64,000 bases of DNA from Bacteroides sp. (GTDB taxonomy: Bacteria; Bacteroidota; Bacteroidia; Bacteroidales; Bacteroidaceae), in NCBI GenBank assembly GCA_022648295.1, contig JALCME010000013.1, positions 1-64,000 of the forward strand, given 5' to 3'. The notes under the pieces were generated by a model, which had not been told where the DNA came from, made no database searches, and saw only the letters and a list, made by a program, of their open reading frames with translations. Within the stretch, counting starts at the first letter, position 1. Each line of letters opens with the position of its first letter. A program made the position numbers and the translations under genes. Below are positions 1-8,525 of this stretch, piece after piece.

Positions 1-177
1 ACGCAAATTCTTTTTTGCCAGACAGGCTTCCAGTTCTTCAAGATCCGCATCCAACAGATAAACGTCGCGCCGGACATTGTTATCCGGCATTTCATTACAT
101 TCCACAACAGTATAGTTTTTATTTTTTCAATGAGTTTTTATCCAGTCCCCTTTACCCGTTTCACCAATCACAAGCAT
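1..177 (-). pseudogene. Possible decayed ORF running off the left edge
   Basis: Reading leftward from an ATG at 177, the frame gives MLVIGETGKGDWIKTH, then a TGA at 127-129. It then stays open in the same frame to the window edge, with an acidic stretch (DADLEELEACLAKK). One in-frame stop inside an otherwise open frame suggests a gene with a nonsense mutation, or two unrelated short frames. I do not recognise the family. The part beyond base 1 is not visible, so this is tentative. Confidence 0.22.
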
Positions 178-220
178 AACAAAATGAGTAAAAACAGACC
201 GTATGTTTAGTATCAACAGA

Positions 221-297
221 CTATCTCTTAGAGATAGACAGACGGTGTATCAGCACGTAACTGATACTCTGTCAGGCCCCAACTGAATATCAGTTGG
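221..297. repeat. Cluster of three perfect hairpins
   Basis: Three perfect inverted repeats follow each other. CTATCTCT/AGAGATAG lies at 221-228/230-237. GTATCAG/CTGATAC lies at 247-253/261-267, with an outer stem GACAGA/TCTGTC at 237-242/268-273. CCAACTGA/TCAGTTGG lies at 279-286/290-297. No gene covers them. They could be a structured RNA, a protein-binding array or a recombination site. The rest of 178-362 holds nothing else I can name. Confidence 0.5.
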
Positions 298-362
298 TGA
301 TAATTCGTTTTATCCGCTCGATCCATATTCCATTTTCAACAATATTTTAATTTCTAACTTTT

Positions 363-398
363 AAAAAAGTTCCCCGCGCACACCTGCGTCAGGGAACC
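363..398 (-). terminator. Intrinsic terminator closing the fimbrial operon
   Basis: On the minus strand GGTTCCC pairs with GGGAAC (392-397 with 369-374), with an inner CGCA-GGTG-TGCG stem, followed directly by six T residues (363-368). This is a standard rho-independent layout. It lies just after the FISUMP remnant that ends at 472, so it probably ended the original operon. Confidence 0.7.
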
Positions 399-471
399 TT
401 AAACAAACAAACAAATCATCTGGTTACCCGTGATATCACATCACCATAGCCAAATAGCTTAATATCTTTGA

Positions 472-660
472 TTAATACACGGCACTACTGCTCCAATAGT
501 AACCGCTCGAAACGCTGTACACCCTACCATTAGTGTTATGATAGCCCGATGCAGGATAACCAGCGGATAACTTGTGACATAACCGGATGAAATTGCCTTC
601 CGGTAATCCGCACGAATTTAACGAAGTTGCTTCACTGCACACAACCGGAAAGCATCCTGT
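472..660 (-). pseudogene. FISUMP-domain remnant (paralogue of the tip-like lipoprotein)
   Basis: An open frame with no usable start encodes GNFIRLCHKLSAGYPASGYH followed by a segment ending in SSGYYWSSSA, then a stop at 472-474. This matches the middle of the FISUMP (major paralogous) domain at the end of the neighbouring gene (SASGYSLTNGSLYNVGQSG, then RYWSSSAYS). The expected last 35 or so residues of the domain are missing and the 5' part is in other frames. The DNA of the two copies is visibly similar around 485-556 and 955-1035. It is therefore a broken paralogue, or a silent cassette for the 3' end of that gene. Confidence 0.55.
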
Positions 661-743
661 TCATAAGCCACCCAAAACACCCCTTCCTTGTAAAGATGAA
701 GCGTATCATCATTCAACAATGATAATTTTTCCAATAATTTCAT
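618..743 (-). pseudogene. Short ORF, possible gene fragment
   Basis: A 41-residue frame starts MKLLEKLSLLNDDTLHLYKE and continues GVFWVAYEQDAFRL to a TAA at 618-620. Its amino-acid content looks like real protein and not a random frame, but I cannot assign a family. It overlaps the FISUMP remnant in another frame. It is either a tiny gene or the N-terminal fragment of a lost one. Confidence 0.3.
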
Positions 744-854
744 TTCGTATCCATTCTTCTAAATTCGTTTATTTTTTAAATACCCTATTCAAATCCCCCG
801 CGCTACCGCGCGGAAAATAGACAAATAGTCTAATGCGCGACACTACGTGCCGCT

Positions 855-2678
855 TTAATTCTGGACACACCGTACTACGAACCCGTACTGCCGACCGTTG
901 CCGTTCGCCGGGCCCACGTTACTACTGTCGAAGCCCAGGCTGAACCCACCCGTGCTGGAGTAGGCACTACTACTCCAATAGCGGCCGCTCTGACCAACGT
1001 TGTACAACGAACCATTAGTGAGACTATAGCCCGAAGCAGAAAAACTGCTACTACTACCATTAACAGTATAAATACCACCAGTGGGAATAGAAATTGTACC
1101 TTGTGCATTAACATTATTAGTTTGGTCACCAAAGCTACCGAACGATGCCCAAGTGGTAGCGGTGGACCACGAAACAGAAGCATTATCAGCCAAACCTTCC
1201 GAATTATATTCCTTTGCGGTAGGCATACGCCAACTACCACTTACGGCACCCGTTTTACTCAAATACTGGCAGATATCGCCTTTATATACCGCGTAGTTAG
1301 CATTCGTGTTTTGAGCGGCATCATTTAAAAAGGTATTGGTCTGACCATAATCGGAACCGGCAATAGAAATGTAAGCAATAGAACTAAAATCGCTGTACGT
1401 TCCCGTAGCCGAAGTCCATGAACTTGTAGTAGGATTACCCGAATTATAGGTGGGCGTATAAGTAACATAACTACTACTTAAAGAGACACCTATTAGGGAA
1501 CCCCACTTGAAAGCTACCCCCTGCTTCTTATTATTGGCATCAGTGGTTTCGGTATCAAAAGTAAGTTTACTACCATCCCAGTAAATGTTACTACCTGCCC
1601 AGACCGTCTCTGATTTCTTATACGTAATACGGGTATCAGAATCATTAGGCTTCAAAGTAATAGTATATGCATATTTACTATTCCGCTTCATATTGAAATT
1701 GCTCGTATTGTTGGCTCCAAGATAGACCTTCCATGAAAGACTGCTGTAACCCGCAGCTTTACCGTAAATGATGACATAAGCCGCTGAATCAATAGGGGAG
1801 GCAGGTACATTGGCCTTGATCTTATTCTTCTGTAACGTGATACTCGTATTGACCCCCGGACGGTTTTCATACATATAAAACACCGCATTGAAAGCAGTCA
1901 CATCAGACAGGGGGATAGTTCCGCTGTTTGTCCAATCCGAAGCATTAGCCGGCAGGCAAGCATCCTCTGCACGAGTGGTTTGCTCATCAACCCCATCGCT
2001 ATTCTCTTCCGTAATCAGGGGGTGAGGCAGGTAATAGGATTTTTTAGGTACACCATATATCCGGTAACCCGAGATGGTAACCCCGCTACCTGCCGCAATG
2101 CCCACATGGAGTGTGACCTGAGCCGCAAGCCGTTTCAGTGACAGGTTGCAACTGGAAGGATCGGCGGAAGAAGACGATACGGATACATCAGGTACACTGC
2201 CGGACATCAACAGGTAGTCCCCGTTGCCAATGGCATCCCACGAAAGCAACGTACCTGTAGGGAAAGCCTTCAGTTTATCTTCCGTATCAATGACTGACAC
2301 ATTCGAAAAAAGATATTCATCACCCGTATTGGCGATGCCGTACACCGTATATCCACTGCCAACACGTACCTGCAAAGTCAGATCAACAGGCGAAGCCAGC
2401 GGTGAGGGATAGTACACTTTCTTCAACAGCTTGTGCGAGGCGTCGTACACCAACAAATGGATATCGTGAATGGCATTCACATCCACACTGCGGGTGGAAG
2501 CATCACGGGGAACATCGGTGGACAGTACAAAACGAAGCACCCCCGTCTCCATATTCTCCTCCTGGAAGTTTTCATTTTCACAACCACAGAGTGGAACCAA
2601 CAGGCACAATAGCACCATCCGGCACAAACTAATGAACAAAGATATACGGTTTCGTTGCAAATACATATCAAAAAACAA
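855..2678 (-). CDS. Fimbrillin-type lipoprotein with C-terminal FISUMP domain (probable tip adhesin)
   Basis: A 607-residue lipoprotein with a lipobox at LCGC (Cys33), so exported and lipid-modified before pilus assembly. The N-terminal half (TGVLRFVLSTDVPRD, IHLLVYDA) has the fold signature of Mfa/FimA-like fimbrillins. The last 200 residues carry WRMPTAKEYN, YWSSSAYS and a terminal GFVVRCVQN, typical of the FISUMP domain in Bacteroides tip-like subunits. It is the last intact gene of the operon, 11 bp after the major pilin gene, the usual place for a tip protein. An internal Met21 is an alternative start that keeps the lipobox. The adhesin role is inferred. Confidence 0.75.
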   Translation of the reverse strand: MFFDMYLQRNRISLFISLCRMVLLCLLVPLCGCENENFQEENMETGVLRFVLSTDVPRDASTRSVDVNAIHDIHLLVYDASHKLLKKVYYPSPLASPVDLTLQVRVGSGYTVYGIANTGDEYLFSNVSVIDTEDKLKAFPTGTLLSWDAIGNGDYLLMSGSVPDVSVSSSSADPSSCNLSLKRLAAQVTLHVGIAAGSGVTISGYRIYGVPKKSYYLPHPLITEENSDGVDEQTTRAEDACLPANASDWTNSGTIPLSDVTAFNAVFYMYENRPGVNTSITLQKNKIKANVPASPIDSAAYVIIYGKAAGYSSLSWKVYLGANNTSNFNMKRNSKYAYTITLKPNDSDTRITYKKSETVWAGSNIYWDGSKLTFDTETTDANNKKQGVAFKWGSLIGVSLSSSYVTYTPTYNSGNPTTSSWTSATGTYSDFSSIAYISIAGSDYGQTNTFLNDAAQNTNANYAVYKGDICQYLSKTGAVSGSWRMPTAKEYNSEGLADNASVSWSTATTWASFGSFGDQTNNVNAQGTISIPTGGIYTVNGSSSSFSASGYSLTNGSLYNVGQSGRYWSSSAYSSTGGFSLGFDSSNVGPANGNGRQYGFVVRCVQN

Positions 2679-2689
2679 TCAACTACTAA

Positions 2690-3892
2690 TTATTCAAATA
2701 CCACAGTTTGACTCAGATCCAGGCTCCAACCAGCAGGAACAATGGAAACATTCAAATTAGCCGGAGAGATATTTGCATCAGGAGTACTACCTCCCTTACC
2801 CTTAATCACCACACTTACATCATATTTGCAGTTACGGTAAACCTTGCCGTCGCCTTTCTTGCTTCCAGCCTCCGTAATTGGAGGAGTTGCACCGTCTTTA
2901 ATCTCCGTACCTGGTTGCAACTGATTTATAACCACCGGGTAATAAACCGTACCGTCGCCGGCATCCGGTGTAGCACTACCCTTTTCATACCACTCTCCTT
3001 TAATAACCAGCCGGGTTTGACTGGCCGATGTTTCCGCATCGTAACTATTGGCAAAAACATAAAACCAGTATTTGGAAGTCAGCAAGTTCTCTGAAGTTTC
3101 CCCGGTAGCTGTAGCACCAGTTATCGTTTCTTTCAGCCACTCATTATCGGTGTCTTCTCCGCTCAAAGGCGTGCCCAGTCCGGTAGGAAAATCGAGAGCA
3201 GGCTCTACGGAAGACACGGAATTGGCTTTGTACATAAACACATCTGTAATTTTAAATTCGGCAGAAGGATATAAGCCGGTGGATTCAAACTGTGTCTTAA
3301 AGCTACTCAGGGATACCCGGGCAACCAAACGTGAAACCGCCACGGAAAAATCACTTATTGTTGCACCAGCAGCAATACTCAAACTTGCTTCACCGGACAT
3401 AGGCAGGTTGGTAGAGGTTTGTTGTTGTACTCCTTCTATAGTTTCCACGGTTCCGGACAATGCAACAGTTTTAGCCACAAAATCGGAATAGGTATTTATG
3501 TTCTTTGGTTTACCGTCAGCACCCACAAACGTGTTGGCTGGTGCATTGACCACCACCACGACTTTCTGACCAGTTCCTGATGCACAAGTAATCAGCGGAG
3601 TTTTATTACTCGATAAAACATCAGCTTCAAACTCCTTAACCGTATTTACTTTATTACTATTGTCATTACTAAAGAAAATGCCTACCGCAACACGATTGAT
3701 CTTCTTTTCACCGTCATCATTATCAGAAGGAAGGGCGGCACCTGTAGACCGGCTCACAGGAGTTCCCTGAAGGGTAATGCTCATCTTCGCATCTTTAGGA
3801 AGCGACTGGGGATCAGGATCATTTGCACTATCACCGCACGAAGCCAACAACAGCCCCGTGGCAAAAACAAAAAACAAAGCGCTCTTTTTCAT
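2690..3892 (-). CDS. Mfa1/FimA-like major fimbrial subunit lipoprotein
   Basis: A 400-residue protein with signal peptide and lipobox LASC (Cys19). The body shows the fimbrillin pattern: an N-terminal strand region (KMSITLQGTPVSRSTGAA), an Arg-containing segment suited to processing by a trypsin-like protease (SRSTG), IGIFF-like strands, and a C-terminal region KYDVSVVIKGKG ending VSIVPAGWSLDLSQTVVFE. In the Porphyromonas/Bacteroides type V pilus model, subunits are secreted as lipoproteins, cleaved, and joined by strand exchange. It lies between the anchor-like gene and the tip-like gene. The exact subunit role is inferred from size and order. Confidence 0.75.
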   Translation of the reverse strand: MKKSALFFVFATGLLLASCGDSANDPDPQSLPKDAKMSITLQGTPVSRSTGAALPSDNDDGEKKINRVAVGIFFSNDNSNKVNTVKEFEADVLSSNKTPLITCASGTGQKVVVVVNAPANTFVGADGKPKNINTYSDFVAKTVALSGTVETIEGVQQQTSTNLPMSGEASLSIAAGATISDFSVAVSRLVARVSLSSFKTQFESTGLYPSAEFKITDVFMYKANSVSSVEPALDFPTGLGTPLSGEDTDNEWLKETITGATATGETSENLLTSKYWFYVFANSYDAETSASQTRLVIKGEWYEKGSATPDAGDGTVYYPVVINQLQPGTEIKDGATPPITEAGSKKGDGKVYRNCKYDVSVVIKGKGGSTPDANISPANLNVSIVPAGWSLDLSQTVVFE

Positions 3893-3975
3893 AAAATAAA
3901 ATCTTTAAGTTAATTATTCTATTTATTATTTACTTTTCTATTATTCTCATCAGTAGCATTTCCAGCCCTGATAGT

Positions 3976-4914
3976 TTAGAGAATTACCTCCTGTTCCGTA
4001 CTTCCCCAGGGCTTTACTATCGACCTCACATACAAACGGGAATAACGAAAATCCACTGTGATATAAATCTCTTTACCGGAAATAGCCTGCAACCTGTTAC
4101 CTTCGTCGTTTACCCTTACAGTCAGTATCAACTCATCATTGCGATACAACTCCAGATCCATACCATCATCCTTCGGCGTGGGAAAGATGCGAAAAAGAGA
4201 GGTAGTCCATTCATCCGTATTAGGAACTGTTCGCAAAACCGGAGCATAAACAGCCGTTGCATTGGTAGGGTTTCCACGGAAATCAAGGGATGCACACGTA
4301 CCACGGACAAGCAACTTCAGATTTCCGGGTACTCCGTCAAAATGTTCGGCAAGATGAAAGATACGCACGGATAGTGCAGAGACTTTACGTTCCATCACCA
4401 AACTGAAAGTTTGGGTTTGTACACCGCGTGTGCGGACGGATAACGGTGGTATCTCTTCTATGACCGGTGAATACCGGATACCCTCTGAGTCTGATTCATA
4501 GCAACCGTAAAACAGGTCGGGAGCCGGGAACTGATAACCGTCTGCTTTTGTTCGCAAACTGATCCGTGCACTATCAGGAGAAGCACCAACAGAAGGGGGA
4601 ATAACCTGCAACGTATCCGTTTGCAGATTTCCCCAAGCAACCAGAGCCAACGATTTTTCTTTCTCCACACCAATACTTACCTCGCCACCACGAGCCCAGG
4701 GAATTTCACGGACAAAGCCACCGGATTCAAACTGATAAACACCGATCGTACCCACCGCTGTACTATCCGAAGTGACATCGCAACCGTCGGGCAGGACAAT
4801 ACTCAGTATCCCTTTATAAGTAGTGCAATCATTCAGACTTTCGTATACACAACCCTGTAATAGAAAAAGGATGCCGAGCATCGGATAAAGAAGTAGATTT
4901 CCGTTCCGTTTCAT
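3976..4914 (-). CDS. FimB/Mfa2-family fimbrial anchor lipoprotein
   Basis: A 312-residue lipoprotein with lipobox LQGC (Cys22), followed by the motif ESLNDCTTYKGILSIVLP. The DC....L spacing is characteristic of the FimB/Mfa2 anchor family. Anchors of this family stay lipid-attached in the outer membrane, end the pilus at its base and limit its length. It starts 3 bp after the stop of the small pilin-like gene, so the two are translated together. Family assignment is good; the anchoring role is taken from the family. Confidence 0.75.
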   Translation of the reverse strand: MKRNGNLLLYPMLGILFLLQGCVYESLNDCTTYKGILSIVLPDGCDVTSDSTAVGTIGVYQFESGGFVREIPWARGGEVSIGVEKEKSLALVAWGNLQTDTLQVIPPSVGASPDSARISLRTKADGYQFPAPDLFYGCYESDSEGIRYSPVIEEIPPLSVRTRGVQTQTFSLVMERKVSALSVRIFHLAEHFDGVPGNLKLLVRGTCASLDFRGNPTNATAVYAPVLRTVPNTDEWTTSLFRIFPTPKDDGMDLELYRNDELILTVRVNDEGNRLQAISGKEIYITVDFRYSRLYVRSIVKPWGSTEQEVIL

Positions 4915-4917
4915 ACG

Positions 4918-5496
4918 TCAGTTCCTTTTTTGAAGAGCCATACGACTTAATTCTACAGATAAGCCGGAGGTGGTTACACCCGGGGCAAGAGTGAAGGTCA
5001 GCCTGTTACCATGCTCCGCATCGACAACAGCCCCGGACAGCGGTGGCTGATCCGCCAACTGATGAGTACCGGTTGTTAGTATCAGAGAGGATTGTACGGC
5101 AAGGAAGTCCGCCCTGAAGGTTGCACTCTTCAAGGCCGTGATCGCAGAGGAAGACAGAACATTAGCCACCACTACGGCCGTACAACCTGCGCAAGGGAAA
5201 GAATCCGTCAAAGGGCAGGTCACTCTGTTTATACCACCGATATTGGGATTAAGCAGATTCTGCACCGTCAGCACTTTCTCCCCTTTAAAAACCCCTACGA
5301 TTATATTTCTCACCTTCCCTCTTGCTGCGGAATTATTTATGGCATTACCCTGATTCCCCGCACCACTGGCGTTCCAGCCAAGGGTCAGTTCAAGCCGGGA
5401 GGTATGTCCCTCACATTTCAGGCGGTGGGAACAGCCCTCACAAGATAACAGACTAAGTCCGCTCAACAAGACCGTGAAAAAAATACCCGCTTTCAT
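4918..5496 (-). CDS. Small one-domain fimbrillin-like lipoprotein
   Basis: 192 residues with lipobox LLSC (Cys19) and then a Cys-rich stretch (CEGCSHRLKC). The rest resembles only the N-terminal domain of FimA/Mfa1-type pilins: RLELTLGWNASG, VRNIIVGVFKG, a VVVANV strand, QPPLSG and LTFTLAPGVTTSGLSVELSR. The C-terminal domain that would supply the exchange strand is absent. It may be an accessory or initiating subunit, or a truncated pilin that is still expressed. It lies between the DUF3868-type gene and the FimB/Mfa2-like gene. Confidence 0.6.
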   Translation of the reverse strand: MKAGIFFTVLLSGLSLLSCEGCSHRLKCEGHTSRLELTLGWNASGAGNQGNAINNSAARGKVRNIIVGVFKGEKVLTVQNLLNPNIGGINRVTCPLTDSFPCAGCTAVVVANVLSSSAITALKSATFRADFLAVQSSLILTTGTHQLADQPPLSGAVVDAEHGNRLTFTLAPGVTTSGLSVELSRMALQKRN

Positions 5497-5514
5497 TTTG
5501 ATATTCTTTTTTCC

Positions 5515-7002
5515 TTATTTACTATTACTGTCACGCAAATACTCCAGAGTCTCCCTGGCTTCCTTCACACCGCCGGCGGCAGCCATTTGCAGGTAGACCT
5601 CCGCTTTATCACGATTACCTTCGAGCAGGTAAAGAATACCCATGTTGTTGTAAGCCAACGGAAGGGTGGCGTATTTCGCCAGATAGGCACGGGCTTTCTT
5701 CACATCGCGTTTGCTCAGCGCCACGGCAGCGGCATTGATGGCCGCCTCCGGACTGTCGGGGAACAGACGGGCGGCAAGGTCGAAAGCGTCATTGTATTCG
5801 TTGGAACCTTTGGGGTAGCTCATCGCCACGGCAAAGAACTCCGAGAGCTTCAACGAGCGGGAACCCATCTCGAACAGGCGGCGGCCCTCAGCCGTGTCCA
5901 GCCGGTGTTGGGTATAGTTGATTGTATACTCCACACGACGTACACGGGGGAAAATACGTTCGCACAGATAGTCATAGGGCACACCGTCAGCCAGTTTCAT
6001 CAACATACGTTCACGACCCTTTGTCAGATCAACCGTACGGATGATGTCCGTAACCGCTTCACGAAGAGGCATGTTGGAAGCAGCCACCAGCGTACGGATG
6101 GAGTCCCAGTCCTCGGCAACCCACGTCACTTCAAGGGGAACTTTACTCACCACATAATTTTCACGAAGATAATCCTTCAAGAAAAGCGCATGCAGCGAAG
6201 CATTCTTTTCATTCTTGCGATAGTTGCCCGTAGGGGCGCCATAGCCTGTGACCTTCAAAGTAGTGATAGTAGTTCCGCTCTGGTGTTGCAGGGAGCGTAC
6301 CGCTTCACGAAGGCGGAAATAGATTTCATACGCCTGCTTGCTGCCGGAGAGCTTGTCCAGCCCGTTTGTTCCCCAGAAGGGAATGCTCCCTTTGAGGGCA
6401 TGCAGTGTATCTTCCCCGTCAACAAGCGGCACGATATTCACCAGATTCAGGTAACGGGTATCGATATTCTTTTCAACGGAAGAGGTATGCTCCTGAGGCT
6501 GCGTTATCCGCTCAGTGATCTTATCTTCATAGACCCCGGCCGGTTTGCCGTTACAGCCGCACTCGCGCATGCGAAGCATCAACGTGGCATCTTTCATCCA
6601 CGCTTTATAGGGGATGCCGGCTTTGTAATCGAACTGCCGGGTACGCTTCGGAGTGTTGGCTATTACTAAAGCGGGGTTACGGGTCGAAGCGCTTTTAACT
6701 TTTCCGGCCCCAGAGAGTTGTTGCCGGCGATGGTAGGATTTCTGCTTTAAATAACCGTTGACAATGACCGAAGGCAGTTCGGCCTGCTCACCGGAACTCC
6801 CCGTCAATACGGGAGTAAGCGTCAGCGATTCATCGGAAGGGAGTTTCAGACCTTCGTAATTCACGCTCATGCACAACCGGAGGACGTTGCCGGAAACGGA
6901 CAGTTGCTTGCTGGTTACATCCAGCTGACCCTTATAGGCCAGCTGGCCGTAACTCACTGAAACCAGCAAAAGCAGAAACAAAACTAACATGCTCTTTTTC
7001 AT
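5515..7002 (-). CDS. DUF3868-type periplasmic protein with OmpA-like and TPR regions
   Basis: A 495-residue protein with a cleavable signal peptide (LVSVSYGQ). Residues about 20-190 match the DUF3868 type found in Bacteroidetes fimbrial operons. Residues about 200-330 (SIPFWGTNGLDKL, TTLKVTGYGAPTGN) resemble an OmpA-like peptidoglycan-binding fold. The C-terminus is a run of TPR helices (YNDAFDLAARLFPDSPEAAI, YNNMGILYLLEGNRDKAEVY). It is likely a periplasmic assembly or anchoring factor that connects pilus export with the cell wall. The function is inferred from position and architecture. Confidence 0.7.
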   Translation of the reverse strand: MKKSMLVLFLLLLVSVSYGQLAYKGQLDVTSKQLSVSGNVLRLCMSVNYEGLKLPSDESLTLTPVLTGSSGEQAELPSVIVNGYLKQKSYHRRQQLSGAGKVKSASTRNPALVIANTPKRTRQFDYKAGIPYKAWMKDATLMLRMRECGCNGKPAGVYEDKITERITQPQEHTSSVEKNIDTRYLNLVNIVPLVDGEDTLHALKGSIPFWGTNGLDKLSGSKQAYEIYFRLREAVRSLQHQSGTTITTLKVTGYGAPTGNYRKNEKNASLHALFLKDYLRENYVVSKVPLEVTWVAEDWDSIRTLVAASNMPLREAVTDIIRTVDLTKGRERMLMKLADGVPYDYLCERIFPRVRRVEYTINYTQHRLDTAEGRRLFEMGSRSLKLSEFFAVAMSYPKGSNEYNDAFDLAARLFPDSPEAAINAAAVALSKRDVKKARAYLAKYATLPLAYNNMGILYLLEGNRDKAEVYLQMAAAGGVKEARETLEYLRDSNSK

Positions 7003-7057
7003 CGTATGATTTTTTATTATGATCGTTATATTGATACGTTATTTCCATTTCAATCTA

Positions 7058-7636
7058 TTATTTCAGCAGGTACACCAGAGAGATGGCAACTTTGGTGGGA
7101 CCCAGGTAATCCTTATGCCCGCGGGCGCGCTCTTCACCGCAATGCGCGCAGCGGTAGTGGTGGTAACCCGCACGGACATAACCCGCACCCAGTTCCGCTT
7201 CCACTCCCCAATGCGGGGAGAGAATCCACTGATAGCCGTAAGAAATACCGGCACCCGCCACAAAGCCTTCGTAACGGCCGCTCCGTGTGCCCCGGTAAAG
7301 TCCGAAAGGGAGATGGCGGTCGGAGATATTATATTCACCCACCAACAGGTGGAAACCCCAGAAATGACTGAAGAATGGTTCACAACCCCAGATGCGAAGT
7401 TCCGGCTGCACCAGCCAGTGACGCCAGCGGTGAAGACTTTCTTTCGAATAGAAAGGAGAGTAATGACCGCTCAGGTCAAGCGTAAGGCGGGTACCCAGTT
7501 TTAGCTCCAGACCGACATTCGGAGAGGACACGGCATCCGCAGCAAGGTTGGTCTTCAAAGCAAGGACCTGGGCCGGAAGCAGGGAAGAATAGCCTAAAGC
7601 TAAAAGCAGCATGAATATATAAGCGTTCCTCTTCAT
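7058..7636 (-). CDS. DUF3575-type outer-membrane protein
   Basis: 192 residues with a signal peptide (LLPAQVLALKTN) followed by alternating aromatic strands typical of a small outer-membrane barrel (LTLDLSGHYSPF, WGFHLLVGEYN, GYQWILSPHWGVEAELG). The opening ALKTNLAADAVSSPNVGLE and the C-terminal YLGPTKVAISLVYLLK fit the DUF3575 family that goes with DUF3868 genes in fimbrial operons. Its ATG overlaps the stop of the upstream regulator gene (ATGA, 7633-7636), so the two are translationally coupled. It is a probable outer-membrane part of the pilus machinery. Confidence 0.7.
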   Translation of the reverse strand: MKRNAYIFMLLLALGYSSLLPAQVLALKTNLAADAVSSPNVGLELKLGTRLTLDLSGHYSPFYSKESLHRWRHWLVQPELRIWGCEPFFSHFWGFHLLVGEYNISDRHLPFGLYRGTRSGRYEGFVAGAGISYGYQWILSPHWGVEAELGAGYVRAGYHHYRCAHCGEERARGHKDYLGPTKVAISLVYLLK

Positions 7637-8058
7637 TCAGCTTCCTCTTTTATGTTTTGCCACTTATCCGGAAAGACAACTTCCACCACAGGTATTTCAG
7701 ACAGGAAACGATAAGCCATACTTTCCAATACATTCAAACGCTGACCGGCCGGACCGTATTGAACACTAAAATCGACCGGAGCATTCTTCGGAAAACAAAG
7801 GTAACCGCCCGTAACAAGCAACACATCATAAAGCGTTATCTCACCCAGGGGACGGGAAAGGGCATAGCGAAAACCAAGCAAATCATCACCCGCAGAGTCT
7901 ACCACACGTAACAAGCCGCCATGCCAAAGGCTGCCCAATAGCTCACATACCTGCCCCCGGGAGGGTTCCGGTAGGGACTGCTCACGTAACGCATAGCCAT
8001 GCATATAACTGATTTCCTTTAACAGGGAAATCGTTTCTCTCATTTCTCGGGTAAGCAT
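7633..8058 (-). CDS. Rrf2-like winged-helix regulator, first gene of the fimbrial operon
   Basis: 141 residues. EPSRGQVCELLGSLWHGGLL, then FRYALSRPLGEITLYDVLLV and TGGYLCF, follow the Rrf2 pattern of recognition helix, wing and RP..EIsl.dv segment. The three-Cys cluster of iron-sulfur Rrf2 proteins such as IscR is absent. It opens the operon, is coupled to the DUF3575 gene by an ATGA overlap, and starts 18 bp from the left inverted repeat of the invertible segment. An A/G-rich ribosome-binding region (AAGGAAG) lies upstream. It could regulate its own operon or other surface loci. Assignment is by pattern and is moderate. Confidence 0.55.
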   Translation of the reverse strand: MLTREMRETISLLKEISYMHGYALREQSLPEPSRGQVCELLGSLWHGGLLRVVDSAGDDLLGFRYALSRPLGEITLYDVLLVTGGYLCFPKNAPVDFSVQYGPAGQRLNVLESMAYRFLSEIPVVEVVFPDKWQNIKEEAE

Positions 8059-8076
8059 AATCTGTTTTCTTCCTTT

Positions 8077-8099
8077 TCCGTTACTTCACAGGTAACGGA
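8077..8099 (+). repeat. Left inverted repeat of the invertible promoter segment (IRL)
   Basis: A 23-bp sequence, itself an imperfect palindrome (TCCGTTAC-TTCACAG-GTAACGGA), that is present as an exact reverse complement at 8572-8594. It lies between the recombinase-side DNA and the first fimbrial gene. Confidence 0.9.
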
Positions 8100-8288
8100 A
8101 GATTACGAAAAAAATAGAAACCTGAAGGCTGTAAAAGACTTCTCTGACAGTACGGAAGCATGACGTCATCCCTGCGGTATATAACCATTGCCACAGAGAA
8201 AGGCATAAACTTGCACTCCTATTTAAAGAAAAAAGGGAGAAAACATAAACAATTGTTTTAACAGGAGATACCTAAAAGAGAAACAGGC

Positions 8289-8320
8289 AAAACACTTTAT
8301 TCCAACGGATAAAGTGTTTT
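8289..8320. terminator. Bidirectional terminator inside the invertible segment
   Basis: A perfect 12-bp stem (AAAACACTTTAT, 8289-8300, with ATAAAGTGTTTT, 8309-8320) and an 8-nt loop, with T-runs on the 3' side in both directions (five T to the right, four on the minus strand). In either orientation it would stop transcription entering from the recombinase gene, leaving control to the invertible promoter. Confidence 0.65.
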
Positions 8321-8525
8321 TAAAAGATTCTTTTTTGGTTATTATTACTAAAAAAAAGCAAAACAAAGGCTTGACATAAAGACTAAAATTGTCCATATAT
8401 CTAAATCACGAGCAACAGAAATATTATCATACACTCCTTGTGTAAGCGATGGGAAAGAATAGAACGAAAAAATTAACCCCGAAAAAGCATTTTTTAAACT
8501 AATATCTGAGTTTATAACACTTTTA

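Noticed and set aside
587..820. Plus-strand ORF of 77 residues
   Set aside because: It lies opposite the fimbrial remnants, is Pro/Lys-rich without domain character, and has no ribosome-binding site.
875..1240. Alternative-frame ORF inside the tip-like gene
   Set aside because: Shadow frame of a repetitive Ser/Thr/Gly-rich coding region; the main frame has signal peptide and domain motifs.
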